A stretch of DNA of 64,000 nucleotides, taken from the NCBI GenBank assembly GCA_026388315.1, contig JAPLKA010000118.1, positions 16,299-80,298 of the forward strand. Reading direction: 5' to 3'. The position numbers and the translations under genes are program-made. The notes under the pieces are model-generated. The model did no database searches. It saw only the letters and a list, made by a program, of their open reading frames with translations, and was not told where the DNA came from. Source of the stretch: Pseudomonadota bacterium (GTDB lineage: Bacteria > Desulfobacterota > Syntrophorhabdia > Syntrophorhabdales > Syntrophorhabdaceae). Of this stretch, positions 53,600 through 61,621 are shown one piece after another (position 1 is the stretch's first letter; every line of letters starts with the position of its first letter).

Positions 53600-54585
53600 A
53601 GGACGCCTTTGATTTCAGAGACTTTTCAAGGGCCGAGCAGATCGGCCTTATCATCTTTTCCATCTTTTTGTTTCTATTCCCCTGGCTTGGCGCCGGGTCA
53701 TTCGTAAAGGCTGTCATGATTCAATTCCTCCTGTTCTCTCTCTTTGGAATGGGATGGAACACTATTGGCGGATATGGCGGACAGGTGGAACTCGGCAAGG
53801 CCCAATATGTGGGAATCGGTGCATATACTGTGGCTCTTACCATGGTGTGGTGGAATATCCCGTTCTGGGTATCCATGCCTATGGGGATTCTGCTTGCCGT
53901 TGGTTATTCCTTCATGATCGGCTATCCCTTATTCCGTCTTAAAGGACATTACTTTGCCATTGCCACGATCTGTACGTCCCTCGTGTTGCAGGATATTTTT
54001 GCAAACTGGAAACTGGTAGGCGCTGCCAAAGGGATAGAGCTTCCGATACATGAACATCCCGATTTTCTCTACATGCAGTTCAAATCCGACACATATTATT
54101 ACTACTTCATTATGGTACTTTTTTATGTGGCCCTCTTTTACATGAACTGGTTCCGCAGATCAAAACTGGGCTATCAGTTAAGGATGATCAAAGATGATGA
54201 GGATGCCGCTGAAAGCCTTGGTATTGATATACGCTGGTGCAAGATAAAGGCATATACCATCGCCTCAGCCTTCGTTGCCGTTGGCGGTGGGTTTATGGCC
54301 GTTTACAACCTTTATATAGATCCTGCTTCTGTCATGGACTTAGACCTTTCCATTAAAATAGCCCTCATGGCAATGCTCGGAGGGGCAGGGTCCCTCTGGG
54401 GGCCTATTATCGGCGCTGCCTTTCTCGTTCCCCTTGACCGTTTCCTCGGAAGCTGGCTTGGCGGCCATAAAGGGTTGGTTGGCCTTGATTTCATGATCTA
54501 CGCAATGCTTATCATGGTGGTTTCTGCCTATCAGCCAAAGGGTATCTGGGGCATCATCGAACAGTTCAGAAGAAAAGGGAGCTGA
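53587..54585 (+). CDS. livM: LIV-type ABC transporter permease LivM
   Basis: 332 residues from TTG 53587 within the end of livH. About ten helices: GMGWNTIGGYGGQVELGKAQ, YVGIGAYTVAL, YPLFRLKGHYFAIATIC, IKDDEDAAESLGIDIRWCKI and LAMLGGAGSLWGPIIGAAFL. This is a typical LivM. No clear Shine-Dalgarno precedes the TTG; coupling to livH is likely. Confidence 0.9.
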   Translation: MEKLKDAFDFRDFSRAEQIGLIIFSIFLFLFPWLGAGSFVKAVMIQFLLFSLFGMGWNTIGGYGGQVELGKAQYVGIGAYTVALTMVWWNIPFWVSMPMGILLAVGYSFMIGYPLFRLKGHYFAIATICTSLVLQDIFANWKLVGAAKGIELPIHEHPDFLYMQFKSDTYYYYFIMVLFYVALFYMNWFRRSKLGYQLRMIKDDEDAAESLGIDIRWCKIKAYTIASAFVAVGGGFMAVYNLYIDPASVMDLDLSIKIALMAMLGGAGSLWGPIIGAAFLVPLDRFLGSWLGGHKGLVGLDFMIYAMLIMVVSAYQPKGIWGIIEQFRRKGS

Positions 54586-54587
54586 TC

Positions 54588-55319
54588 GTGGCATTTCTTG
54601 AAATATCAAACATTGTAAAAGATTTTGGCGGACTTGTGGCAAACAACAACGTCTCGTTCCAGATAGAACAGGGGGAGATCATTGGTCTTATCGGCCCGAA
54701 TGGCGCCGGGAAAACAACCCTCTTTAACTGCATAGTCGGTTATTATAAGCCCGATTCAGGAAAGGTGATTTTTAAAGAAAATGACATAACGGGGCTGAGG
54801 CCTTTTGACACAAACAGGGCAGGTATCGGCAGGACATTTCAGGTTATGAAGGTAACAACCGGTATGAGCGTCATCGAAAATGTCATGGTAGGCGCATTCT
54901 GCAGGACCGATGACCGTCATACGGCACAGTCAGAAGCCTCTGAGGTGCTCAATTTTCTTGGACTGGGAAGCGTAAAAGAATATCACCTGAATGAATTACC
55001 CATTGCAATGCAGAGAAAGGTAGGGCTTGCCAGGGCATTGGCAACAAAGCCTGAGCTGCTTATGCTTGACGAAGTCGCATCAGGCCTTAACCATACGGAG
55101 ACGGATGAACTGGTGTTGCTCCTGAGGAGACTCAACGCCGAGAAAGGCGTGACACTCCTTCTTATTGAGCATATCATGGAGATGGTCATGTCTGTCTCTC
55201 ATCGTGTCATTGTCCTTGATTATGGCGAAAAGATCGCGGAAGGTCTGCCCGGTGAAATCGTCAAAAACGGAGCTGTGATCAAGGCATACCTGGGAGAGAA
55301 ATATGCTAAGAGTCACTGA
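54588..55319 (+). CDS. livG: LIV-type ABC transporter ATPase LivG
   Basis: 243 residues from GTG 54588, 2 bp after livM. Walker A GPNGAGKTTLFNCI, LivG-type Q-loop GIGRTFQVMKVTTGMSVIEN, Walker B LLMLDEVASGLNHTETDEL and switch His in LIEHIMEMVMSVSHRVIVLD. The signature LSGGQ is replaced by LPIAMQRKVGLARAL, which is unusual: the ABC signature lacks the normal SGG, as in some divergent LivG proteins. It overlaps livF by 17 nt. Confidence 0.9.
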   Translation: MAFLEISNIVKDFGGLVANNNVSFQIEQGEIIGLIGPNGAGKTTLFNCIVGYYKPDSGKVIFKENDITGLRPFDTNRAGIGRTFQVMKVTTGMSVIENVMVGAFCRTDDRHTAQSEASEVLNFLGLGSVKEYHLNELPIAMQRKVGLARALATKPELLMLDEVASGLNHTETDELVLLLRRLNAEKGVTLLLIEHIMEMVMSVSHRVIVLDYGEKIAEGLPGEIVKNGAVIKAYLGEKYAKSH

Positions 55320-56007
55320 GATCGAAGTCCGCTACAGCGGCATACCTGTTGTTCATAATGTTTCCCTTCATGTCAAGCAGGGAGAGCTTGTTACTGTGGT
55401 AGGTTCAAACGGCGCCGGGAAATCGACTCTCCTCAAAACCATTGCAGGGGCCCTTCATCCGACGAAAGGGTCAATACAGTTCGAGGGCAAAGATATACAC
55501 AAACTCTCAACTCCGGATATTGTGAAGCTCGGTATTACCTATATCCCGGAAGCGCGTCTCATATTCGGTCCTCTCACAGTGGAAGAAAACCTTGAGCTTG
55601 GTGCATACATTTTAAACAATGCCGAAGAAACAAAGAAAAACCTCGAATTCATATACAGCCTCTTTCCACGGTTGAAAGAGAGGCGCTCACAGTTGAGTGG
55701 CACTTTAAGCGGCGGCGAGCAGCAGATGCTTGCCATTGGGAGGGGTCTCATGTCAAACCCGAAACTTCTCATGCTTGACGAACCTTCTCTGGGGCTCATG
55801 CCGAAACTGGTAGATGAAATGCTCGAAGCCGTTGCAAAGCTGAGGACAATTGGAAAAACTATACTCCTTGTGGAACAGAACGTCTTTGAATCCCTCGACA
55901 TATGCGACCGCGGATATGTTCTCCAGACGGGCAGGACAATCCAGGAAGGGACAGGCAAAGAGCTCCTCAATGCAGAAGACATCAAAAAGGCCTTTCTGGG
56001 ACTATAA
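55303..56007 (+). CDS. livF: LIV-type ABC transporter ATPase LivF
   Basis: 234 residues: Walker A GSNGAGKSTLLKTIAG, YIPEARLIFGPLTVEENLEL, signature LSGGEQQMLAIGRGL, Walker B LLMLDEPSLGLMP and switch His replaced by Gln in LLVEQNVFESLDICDRGYVL, all as in LivF. It supplies the canonical signature that LivG lacks. It is the last gene of the run, followed by the large repeat-word gap. Confidence 0.93.
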   Translation: MLRVTEIEVRYSGIPVVHNVSLHVKQGELVTVVGSNGAGKSTLLKTIAGALHPTKGSIQFEGKDIHKLSTPDIVKLGITYIPEARLIFGPLTVEENLELGAYILNNAEETKKNLEFIYSLFPRLKERRSQLSGTLSGGEQQMLAIGRGLMSNPKLLMLDEPSLGLMPKLVDEMLEAVAKLRTIGKTILLVEQNVFESLDICDRGYVLQTGRTIQEGTGKELLNAEDIKKAFLGL

Positions 56008-56078
56008 TATTTGAGGAAAGGGTTCGAGGGGTCGAGGGTTCCAGTGAAAACAAATCCGCAATCCACATTAAAACCTGT

Positions 56079-56134
56079 CATCCGTCGTTCGTACTTCGTC
56101 GTTCGATGTTCGATGTACGATGTACGATGTACGG
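56079..56134. repeat. GTTCGATGTACGAT short-word array
   Basis: CCGTCGTTCGTACTTCGTCG, TTCGATGTTCGATGTACGAT, GTACGATGTACGG: about eight overlapping GTTCGAT/GTACGAT words, directly followed by two further arrays of other word families. Confidence 0.75.
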
Positions 56135-56137
56135 GTT

Positions 56138-56187
56138 CTTTCACCTTTCACCTTTCACCTTCAGTCTTTCACCTTCAGCCTTCTTTT
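56138..56187. repeat. CTTTCAC short-word array
   Basis: TCTTTCACCTTTCACCTTTC, ACCTTCAGTCTTTCACC, TTCAGCC: about seven words of the form CTT(T/C)CA(C/G). It stands directly next to the preceding and following arrays. Confidence 0.75.
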
Positions 56188-56253
56188 CCTTCACTATTCA
56201 CTATTCACTATGTCCTGCCTTCGGCAGGATTAAAGCTTGCACTATTCACTTTT
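56188..56253. repeat. CACTATT short-word array with hairpin CCTGCC-TTC-GGCAGG
   Basis: TTCACTATTCACTATTCACT, then the perfect hairpin CCTGCC-TTC-GGCAGG, then CACTATTCACT again. It is the same word as the 5.3 kb array. The three arrays fill almost the whole gap between livF and the next gene. Confidence 0.75.
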
Positions 56254-56258
56254 TCGCC

Positions 56259-57278
56259 ATGATCATCCCCATCTTTCTCCCCCACCTCGGCTGCAAGGAT
56301 CGCTGCATATACTGCAATCAGGGGTATATAACAAACGTTCTGGATGATGATATCCGTTCCACCATAAAACATTCGCTTAACGTCAATAAGGATGCATTTG
56401 AGATTGGCCTCTACGGAGGAAACATTTTCAATGTCGACCCCTCTTTATTGAGAACCCTTTTCAATTACTTCGAGCCATATAAAGAGAGGATTACGAATTT
56501 CAGGATTTCTACAAAACCCGTTCCTTTAAAAGAAGAGACTATCGGGATTTTGAGGGCAAACAATGTGAGTGTCATCGAGCTCGGGATGCCCACTTTCAAT
56601 AACGATATCCTCAAGGAACTGAACAGGCAGCATACAGTCGATGAGTTTCTTGCAGCCTTTCATACCTTGAATAATGAAGGTTTCAATGTTGCAATTCAGG
56701 TTATGGTGGGGTTCCCCGAAGAATCGTGGAACGATATAAAAGTTACGGCAAACAGTATAATTCAGTTAAACCCTTTTTATATAAGAATCTACCCGCTTGT
56801 TGTTATAGCAGATACACCCCTGGAAACAATGTATAATAATGGTGTCTTTATTCCGATTCCCTTTGACGAAGCCCTTGACAGGGCGGTCTTCATCTATCTC
56901 ACCGCCTTGAAACACAGCATAAAGACTGTGAAAATCGGGCTCACCGACAACGAGATTATCAAAGATAAGGTTGTTGCAGGCCATTACCATCCGGCCTTCG
57001 GATACCTCGTACGGTCACAGGCATTCTACCTTGGGGTGAAGACCTTGATTGATAAACATGCGCTGAAAGGCGATGTAATTGTCCACCTCAACAACAGAGA
57101 CATCCCCCATCTTGTAGGCCAGAGACGTTTGAACATTGAGCGGTTTCAAAAAGCAGGCATCACGGTCACATGGCAGAAAGAGGATATTGATGAAGGCAAT
57201 TTTATCATAGAGAGGTCTCTATCAAGGGTCAGCGGGAATATCTTCAATGCCCTTAGTGTATTGTCACAAAACACATGA
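56259..57278 (+). CDS. Elp3-like radical-SAM protein
   Basis: 339 residues from ATG 56259, chosen because the conserved fold starts at once (MIIPIFLPHLGCKDRCIYCN); the open frame from 55902 runs through the repeat arrays and the livF end. Radical-SAM cluster CKDRCIYC; then GLYGGNIFNVD, RISTKPVPLKEETI, ELGMPTFNNDILKELNRQH, VAIQVMVGFPEESW and NPFYIRIYPLVVIADTPLE. This is the Elp3/coproporphyrinogen-oxidase-like family, without an Elp3 acetyltransferase domain. Substrate unknown. No ribosome site is seen. Confidence 0.8.
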   Translation: MIIPIFLPHLGCKDRCIYCNQGYITNVLDDDIRSTIKHSLNVNKDAFEIGLYGGNIFNVDPSLLRTLFNYFEPYKERITNFRISTKPVPLKEETIGILRANNVSVIELGMPTFNNDILKELNRQHTVDEFLAAFHTLNNEGFNVAIQVMVGFPEESWNDIKVTANSIIQLNPFYIRIYPLVVIADTPLETMYNNGVFIPIPFDEALDRAVFIYLTALKHSIKTVKIGLTDNEIIKDKVVAGHYHPAFGYLVRSQAFYLGVKTLIDKHALKGDVIVHLNNRDIPHLVGQRRLNIERFQKAGITVTWQKEDIDEGNFIIERSLSRVSGNIFNALSVLSQNT

Positions 57279-57329
57279 AAAAAATTATAAAGGTTTTGAC
57301 AAAACCGTCAAGGAGATAAGGAGGAAACA

Positions 57330-58370
57330 ATGAAAGCTGTACATCGCATATTATTAGCGCTTGTTTTTTTGCTGGTTTTTACGGCTTCAGGTATTGCCGC
57401 CCAGCCGGAAGTGCCCCTTGCATTTGCAGATCTGGGCGATTTTCGCCTTGAGAGCGGTCAGGTTATCCGTAACTGCCGGGCGGGATACCGCACTGCCGGT
57501 GTACTGAACAAGGAAAAGTCGAATGCGATTCTCTTCCCTACGTGGTTGGCAGGGACTTCCAAAGACCTCTTCGACCTTGGATTTATCGGGCCGGGAAAGC
57601 TTGCCGATACCTCGAAGTACTTTGTCATTGCTGTTGACGCCTTTGGCAACGGGGTATCTTCTTCCCCTTCGAACAGCACGACGCAGTCCGCTTCCGCTTT
57701 CCCTGAGTTTACCATCGGAGATATGGTGAATGCCCAGTATATCCTCTTTAAAAAGCATCTCAACCTGGACCGGCTCCATGCCGTCATGGGGATTTCCATG
57801 GGAGGGATGCAGGCATTCCAGTGGCTGCTCACTTACCCGGAATTCATGAAGAACGCCGTTTCCATTATGGGCACACCCAGTGTGACCTCCTGTGATCTCC
57901 TCGTATGGCAGTCCGAATTAAGGGCAATCGAGACAACACAGGGGGCACAGGAAGAAGATGCCCGGAGGATGAAGAGATTAGCCCCCATTCACGCCCTCGT
58001 CACCCGCACACCGCAGTATTATGTGTCACGCATCACGCCTGAGGGACTTCCGCAGTTCCTTGCTGAAACAGAAAAGGCCCTGGCAAAATACAATCCAGAC
58101 GATTGGGCATGGCAGCTGAAGGCGATCATGTCCGGCGATATTTACCGGCCCTTCGGCAAATCAGCAGAACGTGCTGCCGGCGTTGTTAAAGCAAAGCTCT
58201 TTGCTGTTGTTGCACAAAACGACTACATGGTAAACCCGAGGCCGTCACTTGCCTTTGCCGGAATCTTGAAGGCGAAAACCCTTGAGCTTTCGAGCGATTG
58301 CGGCCACTTTGCATTCTTCTGCGAACAGGAAAAGATCCGCGAAGCTGTCGCATCATTCCTGGCCAATTAG
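57330..58370 (+). CDS. Secreted MetX-fold alpha/beta hydrolase
   Basis: 346 residues behind AGGAGG. Signal peptide (to about 24, SGIAAQ). The homoserine O-acetyltransferase-like fold is clear: YRTAGVLNKEKSNAILFPTW, VIAVDAFGNGVSSSPSNS, nucleophile S156 in MGISMGGMQAFQWL, Asp in VVAQNDYMVNP and His in DCGHFAFFCEQEK. The cytosolic MetX uses acetyl-CoA; an exported copy probably hydrolyses an ester or amide instead. It appears as a single gene. Confidence 0.82.
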   Translation: MKAVHRILLALVFLLVFTASGIAAQPEVPLAFADLGDFRLESGQVIRNCRAGYRTAGVLNKEKSNAILFPTWLAGTSKDLFDLGFIGPGKLADTSKYFVIAVDAFGNGVSSSPSNSTTQSASAFPEFTIGDMVNAQYILFKKHLNLDRLHAVMGISMGGMQAFQWLLTYPEFMKNAVSIMGTPSVTSCDLLVWQSELRAIETTQGAQEEDARRMKRLAPIHALVTRTPQYYVSRITPEGLPQFLAETEKALAKYNPDDWAWQLKAIMSGDIYRPFGKSAERAAGVVKAKLFAVVAQNDYMVNPRPSLAFAGILKAKTLELSSDCGHFAFFCEQEKIREAVASFLAN

Positions 58371-58448
58371 GTTTCAGAGATAATTCCAATATGCTATCAA
58401 ATTGATATTAATGGAAAACCATTTCTTTAGCTTCCACTCCGGGCGGAT

Positions 58449-58545
58449 TACCCTTGCAGCGATTCGATTCCGTTCAATCTTCTAACTTGCCGCTGGGCTT
58501 CGGACAAATCAGATTGGCCTAACCTCGGCCTGGCCGCAGGCACAC
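58449..58545. repeat. Dispersed repeat B, copy 2
   Basis: TTACCCTTGC, TTCGATTCC, then the identical core CTTCTAACTTGC plus CGCTGGGCTTCG (58479-58502), CAAATCAG, and CTGGCCGCAGGCACA. It corresponds to 18588-18690. The gap 58371-58899 contains no supportable gene. Confidence 0.6.
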
Positions 58546-58576
58546 AACCTCAAGTCCGACTCCATATTGAAGGAAG

Positions 58577-58597
58577 TGACGGACACATTGTCCGTCA
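58577..58597. repeat. Perfect 9-bp inverted repeat
   Basis: TGACGGACA-CAT-TGTCCGTCA downstream of repeat B copy 2; no T-run. Confidence 0.55.
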
Positions 58598-58899
58598 TCG
58601 CTGAAATCTCCAGAAAGTCTTATCCTACCTTGCAGGTTAATTCATTACACGGGGCAAAGAAACATTTGCATTCACAGTGAATGCAACTTTTAAAATGATC
58701 ATAAATCCAATAATTCACGTGCCTTAGCAATCAGCCATTACCAATCAAAAAAACGGAGGGTCAAATCTTTATTATTGACAGTGGAGGATAATGGGTAAGG
58801 AAGCGGAGCGGAGCAAAGAGGGTAAGGTTTAAGGGCCTTTTTCTTTGCGGAAGATATTTTTTATAGGATGATGATGCATTTAAGTAGGAGCAACTTCCT

Positions 58900-59286
58900 C
58901 TAATCAGTGGATCCAACGACAAATCTTTCAATTGGTGTATCAAGTATTGCCGAAAGGTTACGCGCCATTTTCAGACTGATGGCCCTCCGTCCCCGCTCCA
59001 TATTAGAGATATGCTGCCGGGGTACTCCGCCTAAAGCTTTACCCAACTGCTCCTGGGTCAATTTCTTGTTTTTGCGGTAAATCGCCAGATATTTACCCGG
59101 GGTCATTCTCTCCGAAACCTCTTTATACCAAGAAGTTTCAAAAACATCTACAACCTCATCTTCATCACTTTTAACAAGATTAAGATCGTGGCCATATTCT
59201 TCTTTCAGCACTTCCATCAACCTCGCTGGTATCTGTATACCTTTAATATTGATTTCAATACGGGGCGTTTTCACGACTACCTGCAT
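58900..59286 (-). CDS. XRE-family antitoxin
   Basis: 128 residues. An N-terminal extension (IEINIKGIQIPARLMEVLKE) is followed by a helix-turn-helix of Cro/C1 type at about 62-122: TPGKYLAIYRKNKKLTQEQL, GGVPRQHISNMERGRRAISL, ARNLSAIL. It overlaps the 3' end of an upstream RelE/HigB-like toxin gene by 32 bp (toxin first, HigBA order). It is intact, although the toxin is frameshifted. Confidence 0.8.
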   Translation of the reverse strand: MQVVVKTPRIEINIKGIQIPARLMEVLKEEYGHDLNLVKSDEDEVVDVFETSWYKEVSERMTPGKYLAIYRKNKKLTQEQLGKALGGVPRQHISNMERGRRAISLKMARNLSAILDTPIERFVVGSTD

Positions 59287-59519
59287 AATACACCTCTATT
59301 AACAATGTTTTGTCTTTACAATACCAACATGCTACCCACTTTTTGGCAACGTGGCAGTGATAGTCCTCATTGCCAAGCTTGCTATAATTCGGCCAGCCAA
59401 GGTTGTACGGGTCCTTTATCTCCAAGGTCTTTAACTAAAGCCGCCAAGCTCTCTTGGACAAGGTCAGGCATCTTTTCTGCCACCTTAAGGGCTTTCTTTT
59501 TTATCTTGACCCTGAACAC
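59255..59519 (-). pseudogene. RelE/HigB-like toxin broken by a one-base frameshift
   Basis: From GTG 59519 the frame reads FRVKIKKKALKVAEKMPDLV, QESLAALVKDLGDKGPVQ and then meets a stop. Moving one base at about 59395-59406 restores LGWPNYSKLGNEDYHCHVAK, KWVACWYCKDKTLLIEVYYA and GSRENAPY-stop, a full match to the RelE/HigB-type toxin pattern (NYSKLG, YHCH, EVYY.GSREKAPY). The total is 265 bases, 88 codons plus one. Either a real inactivating mutation or a sequencing/assembly error. Confidence 0.8.
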
Positions 59520-59525
59520 ATTTAT

Positions 59526-59554
59526 ATTGTAATCAATAATTGGTTACATGTCAA
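59526..59554 (-). promoter_or_regulatory. Promoter and operator-like repeat of the HigBA-type locus
   Basis: Minus strand: TTGACA (59554-59549), 17-base spacer, TACAAT (59531-59526). The spacer holds the imperfect inverted repeat AACCAA-TTA-TTGATT, fit for an XRE dimer. Transcription would begin about at the toxin GTG (59519), giving a leaderless message. Confidence 0.5.
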
Positions 59555-59704
59555 GGAAGTTCTGTAGGGTTGCTTACAATCAGCAAATTATTCTTCAACA
59601 CCTCTTCCTACCGGCTTGATACACCAGCCCCTCTTTTTTCTGCTGACCTTTTTCTGTTTTCCGGCACGTTCGATTATTTTTTATCCCAAATATGTCGTTA
59701 GGAA

Positions 59705-59844
59705 GGTGTCGGAGTATCCCGGAGCAAACCGTCGAGAGGCGAGGAAGCTTGGTCTTTTGCGTATGCAAAAGTTCCGAAGCCGAACGCGAGCGATTGAGGC
59801 CGCTGGAGCGGAATGAGCGTGTTTGAGAGGGATGGTCCGACACC
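59705..59844. other. Structured intergenic element with long-range inverted repeat
   Basis: GGTGTCGGA (59705-59713) and TCCGACACC (59836-59844) pair perfectly and enclose 122 bases that hold the hairpin CTTTTGC-GTAT-GCAAAAG (59754-59771) and further short stems. It could be a structured RNA or a non-autonomous repeat. The gap 59555-59888 has no other supportable gene; minus-strand frames across it look fortuitous. Confidence 0.5.
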
Positions 59845-59888
59845 CATATGATTCTAATGATAAATCCGGGTTTATAGGAATGAAGTAA

Positions 59889-60905
59889 TCAGGCATGTAA
59901 AGCATTGCGCTCAATCTGCTCCTGGCACATCAGGGCAAGTTCACGGAGCCGGGGCAGGGATTGTGTATGTGCAGCCGCACGAAAAAGGTTCCGGAGTCCG
60001 GCAGGGATATGCGCAAGAAAAGCATTAAGCCCTTTTGTGAGGCCCAAAAATCCATAGGCGCCGAGGGCCTGCATGAGGCGCTGCGCTGAAGCCTTCCAGA
60101 AATAATCCTGGAAGACCTCCCAATCGAGATCCCAATTTGATAACACGTAATAAAAGGACAGAAGTTCGTCGATCTCCTCTTCGGAAAAATCCACATAAGG
60201 ATCATTGAGAAGCGAGCCAAGATCGTAGAAGGGGCAACCGATGCGCATCCCCTGGAAGTCTATAAGGAAGGGTTCTCCGTCACGGATCATCACATTCTGG
60301 GACTGCAGATCGCGGTGCACGAGAGAGCGTATTGTTCCTGTAAGCCGTTCTGCAAGGGCGGAAAGCTCCTTTTCGAGTTCCTGTCCCAGGGATGACTCAA
60401 GTTCGATTCCACAGACACCTTTCACAAAATGATCCCTGAAGTATTCCCGTTCCCAGTGGTAGAGGACGGGACCAAAGCCCTCCATGAGCATCACACGCCC
60501 TGAGGGCAGGTTTTTTTCTTGGAAGGAATGAAGCCTGTGCACAATAGCAAGTGTCTTCTGATAAAGGGTTCGCCGGACTTCCCAAGAGGTGTGCCTAAGA
60601 GACCAGAGGTCTGTATCCCCCATATCTTCCATGAGCATGAGGCAGCGCGCGGGGTCGTGGAAGATCAGCCCGGACACCGGAACACGGATTTCACGGAGAA
60701 AGATTGCAATGTCGGCGTAATACGTGTTCTCGATCCGCTTCGGGTCATAATAAATCAGGATGGCAGAATCCGTATGGTTCCATTTTAATCTGAAGAAGCT
60801 CCGGTCTGACCCCCTTACCGCCATGGGTATAAGTTCCATGGGGGCTGACTCTGGGAGCCCCAGGGTTTCCCGCGCAAAACCTATCACATCTTCCTGCGAT
60901 TTCAT
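59889..60905 (-). CDS. amgK: AmgK-like sugar kinase (aminoglycoside-phosphotransferase fold)
   Basis: 338 residues with the APH kinase core: [10 protein letters not shown] (nucleotide loop), [12 protein letters not shown] hinge, Brenner motif H197-R-D199-L-Q-S-Q-N204 and D216 in [10 protein letters not shown]. Length and motifs agree with AmgK, the anomeric N-acetylmuramate/N-acetylglucosamine kinase of Pseudomonas-type cell-wall recycling. Its 4-nt overlap with a MurU-like nucleotidyltransferase strengthens that reading. Other APH-fold kinases remain possible. Confidence 0.78.
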   Translation of the reverse strand: MKSQEDVIGFARETLGLPESAPMELIPMAVRGSDRSFFRLKWNHTDSAILIYYDPKRIENTYYADIAIFLREIRVPVSGLIFHDPARCLMLMEDMGDTDLWSLRHTSWEVRRTLYQKTLAIVHRLHSFQEKNLPSGRVMLMEGFGPVLYHWEREYFRDHFVKGVCGIELESSLGQELEKELSALAERLTGTIRSLVHRDLQSQNVMIRDGEPFLIDFQGMRIGCPFYDLGSLLNDPYVDFSEEEIDELLSFYYVLSNWDLDWEVFQDYFWKASAQRLMQALGAYGFLGLTKGLNAFLAHIPAGLRNLFRAAAHTQSLPRLRELALMCQEQIERNALHA

Positions 60906-61621
60906 CGGTCCTCCATGGCAGCTTTCAAACTTTCATAGGCTTCGATGGAGCCGATGTCGTGCCACTCACCTTCGTCAACGACAACCCCCCGGACAGATCC
61001 TGGTTTTTCCGTGATTCTTCTGAGAAAGGCAGGGATGACGGATTCAATTTTGCCGGCCTCAAGAAAACGGAGAAACGATGTCTCTACGGCATAGATACCT
61101 GTAAAAAGGCAGCTTTGCACCCCAGGATTATTTAGCGTGTGCCGGAGGTCGCAGATATCACCGTGCCTGTCAATGTTTACGTTCAAGGGAGAACCCCTCG
61201 TTCTTAGTGCGAGTGTTACCTCCGGTCGCTTCTCTTCGTGTGCCGCGATGAGCTTCAGCAGGGGAAAATCAGTTACCACATCCCCGTTGTAGCAGAGAAT
61301 GACCTCGTCCTCATTCAGAAGGTCTTCAATGTTTTTGAGTCCCCCGGCTGTGTCGAGAAGCACCGGTTCATGGCAGAAGGTAATGGGCACGCCCCGCCAT
61401 TGTCTGTCAGGAAACTTCTCCGAATAAACTTCTGCATGATGATGGGTATTTACAATGAAACGGTCTACACCAACACCAAGGAGATGCTCCATTGCATATG
61501 TGATAATGAGACGACCCCCAAGCCCTAAAAGCGGTTTCGGACATCGCTCCGTCAGGGGGCGAAGCCGTGTCCCCAGTCCGGCGCCAAGAATAAAGGCCGT
61601 TCTAAATCGTCGCCCGTTCAA
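60902..61621 (-). CDS. murU: MurU-like sugar-phosphate nucleotidyltransferase
   Basis: 239 residues: [20 protein letters not shown] nucleotide-binding signature, [44 protein letters not shown] with the metal-binding Asp and a C-terminal [14 protein letters not shown]. MurU activates N-acetylmuramate 1-phosphate to UDP-MurNAc, bypassing de novo synthesis. It lies between AmgK-like and SpoIID-like genes with 4-nt overlaps on both sides. Mannose-1-phosphate guanylyltransferase-like activity cannot be excluded. Confidence 0.78.
   Translation of the reverse strand: MNGRRFRTAFILGAGLGTRLRPLTERCPKPLLGLGGRLIITYAMEHLLGVGVDRFIVNTHHHAEVYSEKFPDRQWRGVPITFCHEPVLLDTAGGLKNIEDLLNEDEVILCYNGDVVTDFPLLKLIAAHEEKRPEVTLALRTRGSPLNVNIDRHGDICDLRHTLNNPGVQSCLFTGIYAVETSFLRFLEAGKIESVIPAFLRRITEKPGSVRGVVVDEGEWHDIGSIEAYESLKAAMEDR

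Noticed and set aside
56079..56253. CRISPR-like appearance of the repeated words
   Set aside because: The repeats are 6-9 bases, degenerate and directly adjacent with no unique spacers, and no cas genes are in the window.
55902..56258. N-terminal extension of the Elp3-like gene
   Set aside because: It would encode the livF end and the repeat arrays; the radical-SAM fold begins at ATG 56259.
59595..59843. 82-residue minus-strand frame over the structured element
   Set aside because: No ribosome site, basic low-complexity composition, and it crosses the hairpins; probably fortuitous.
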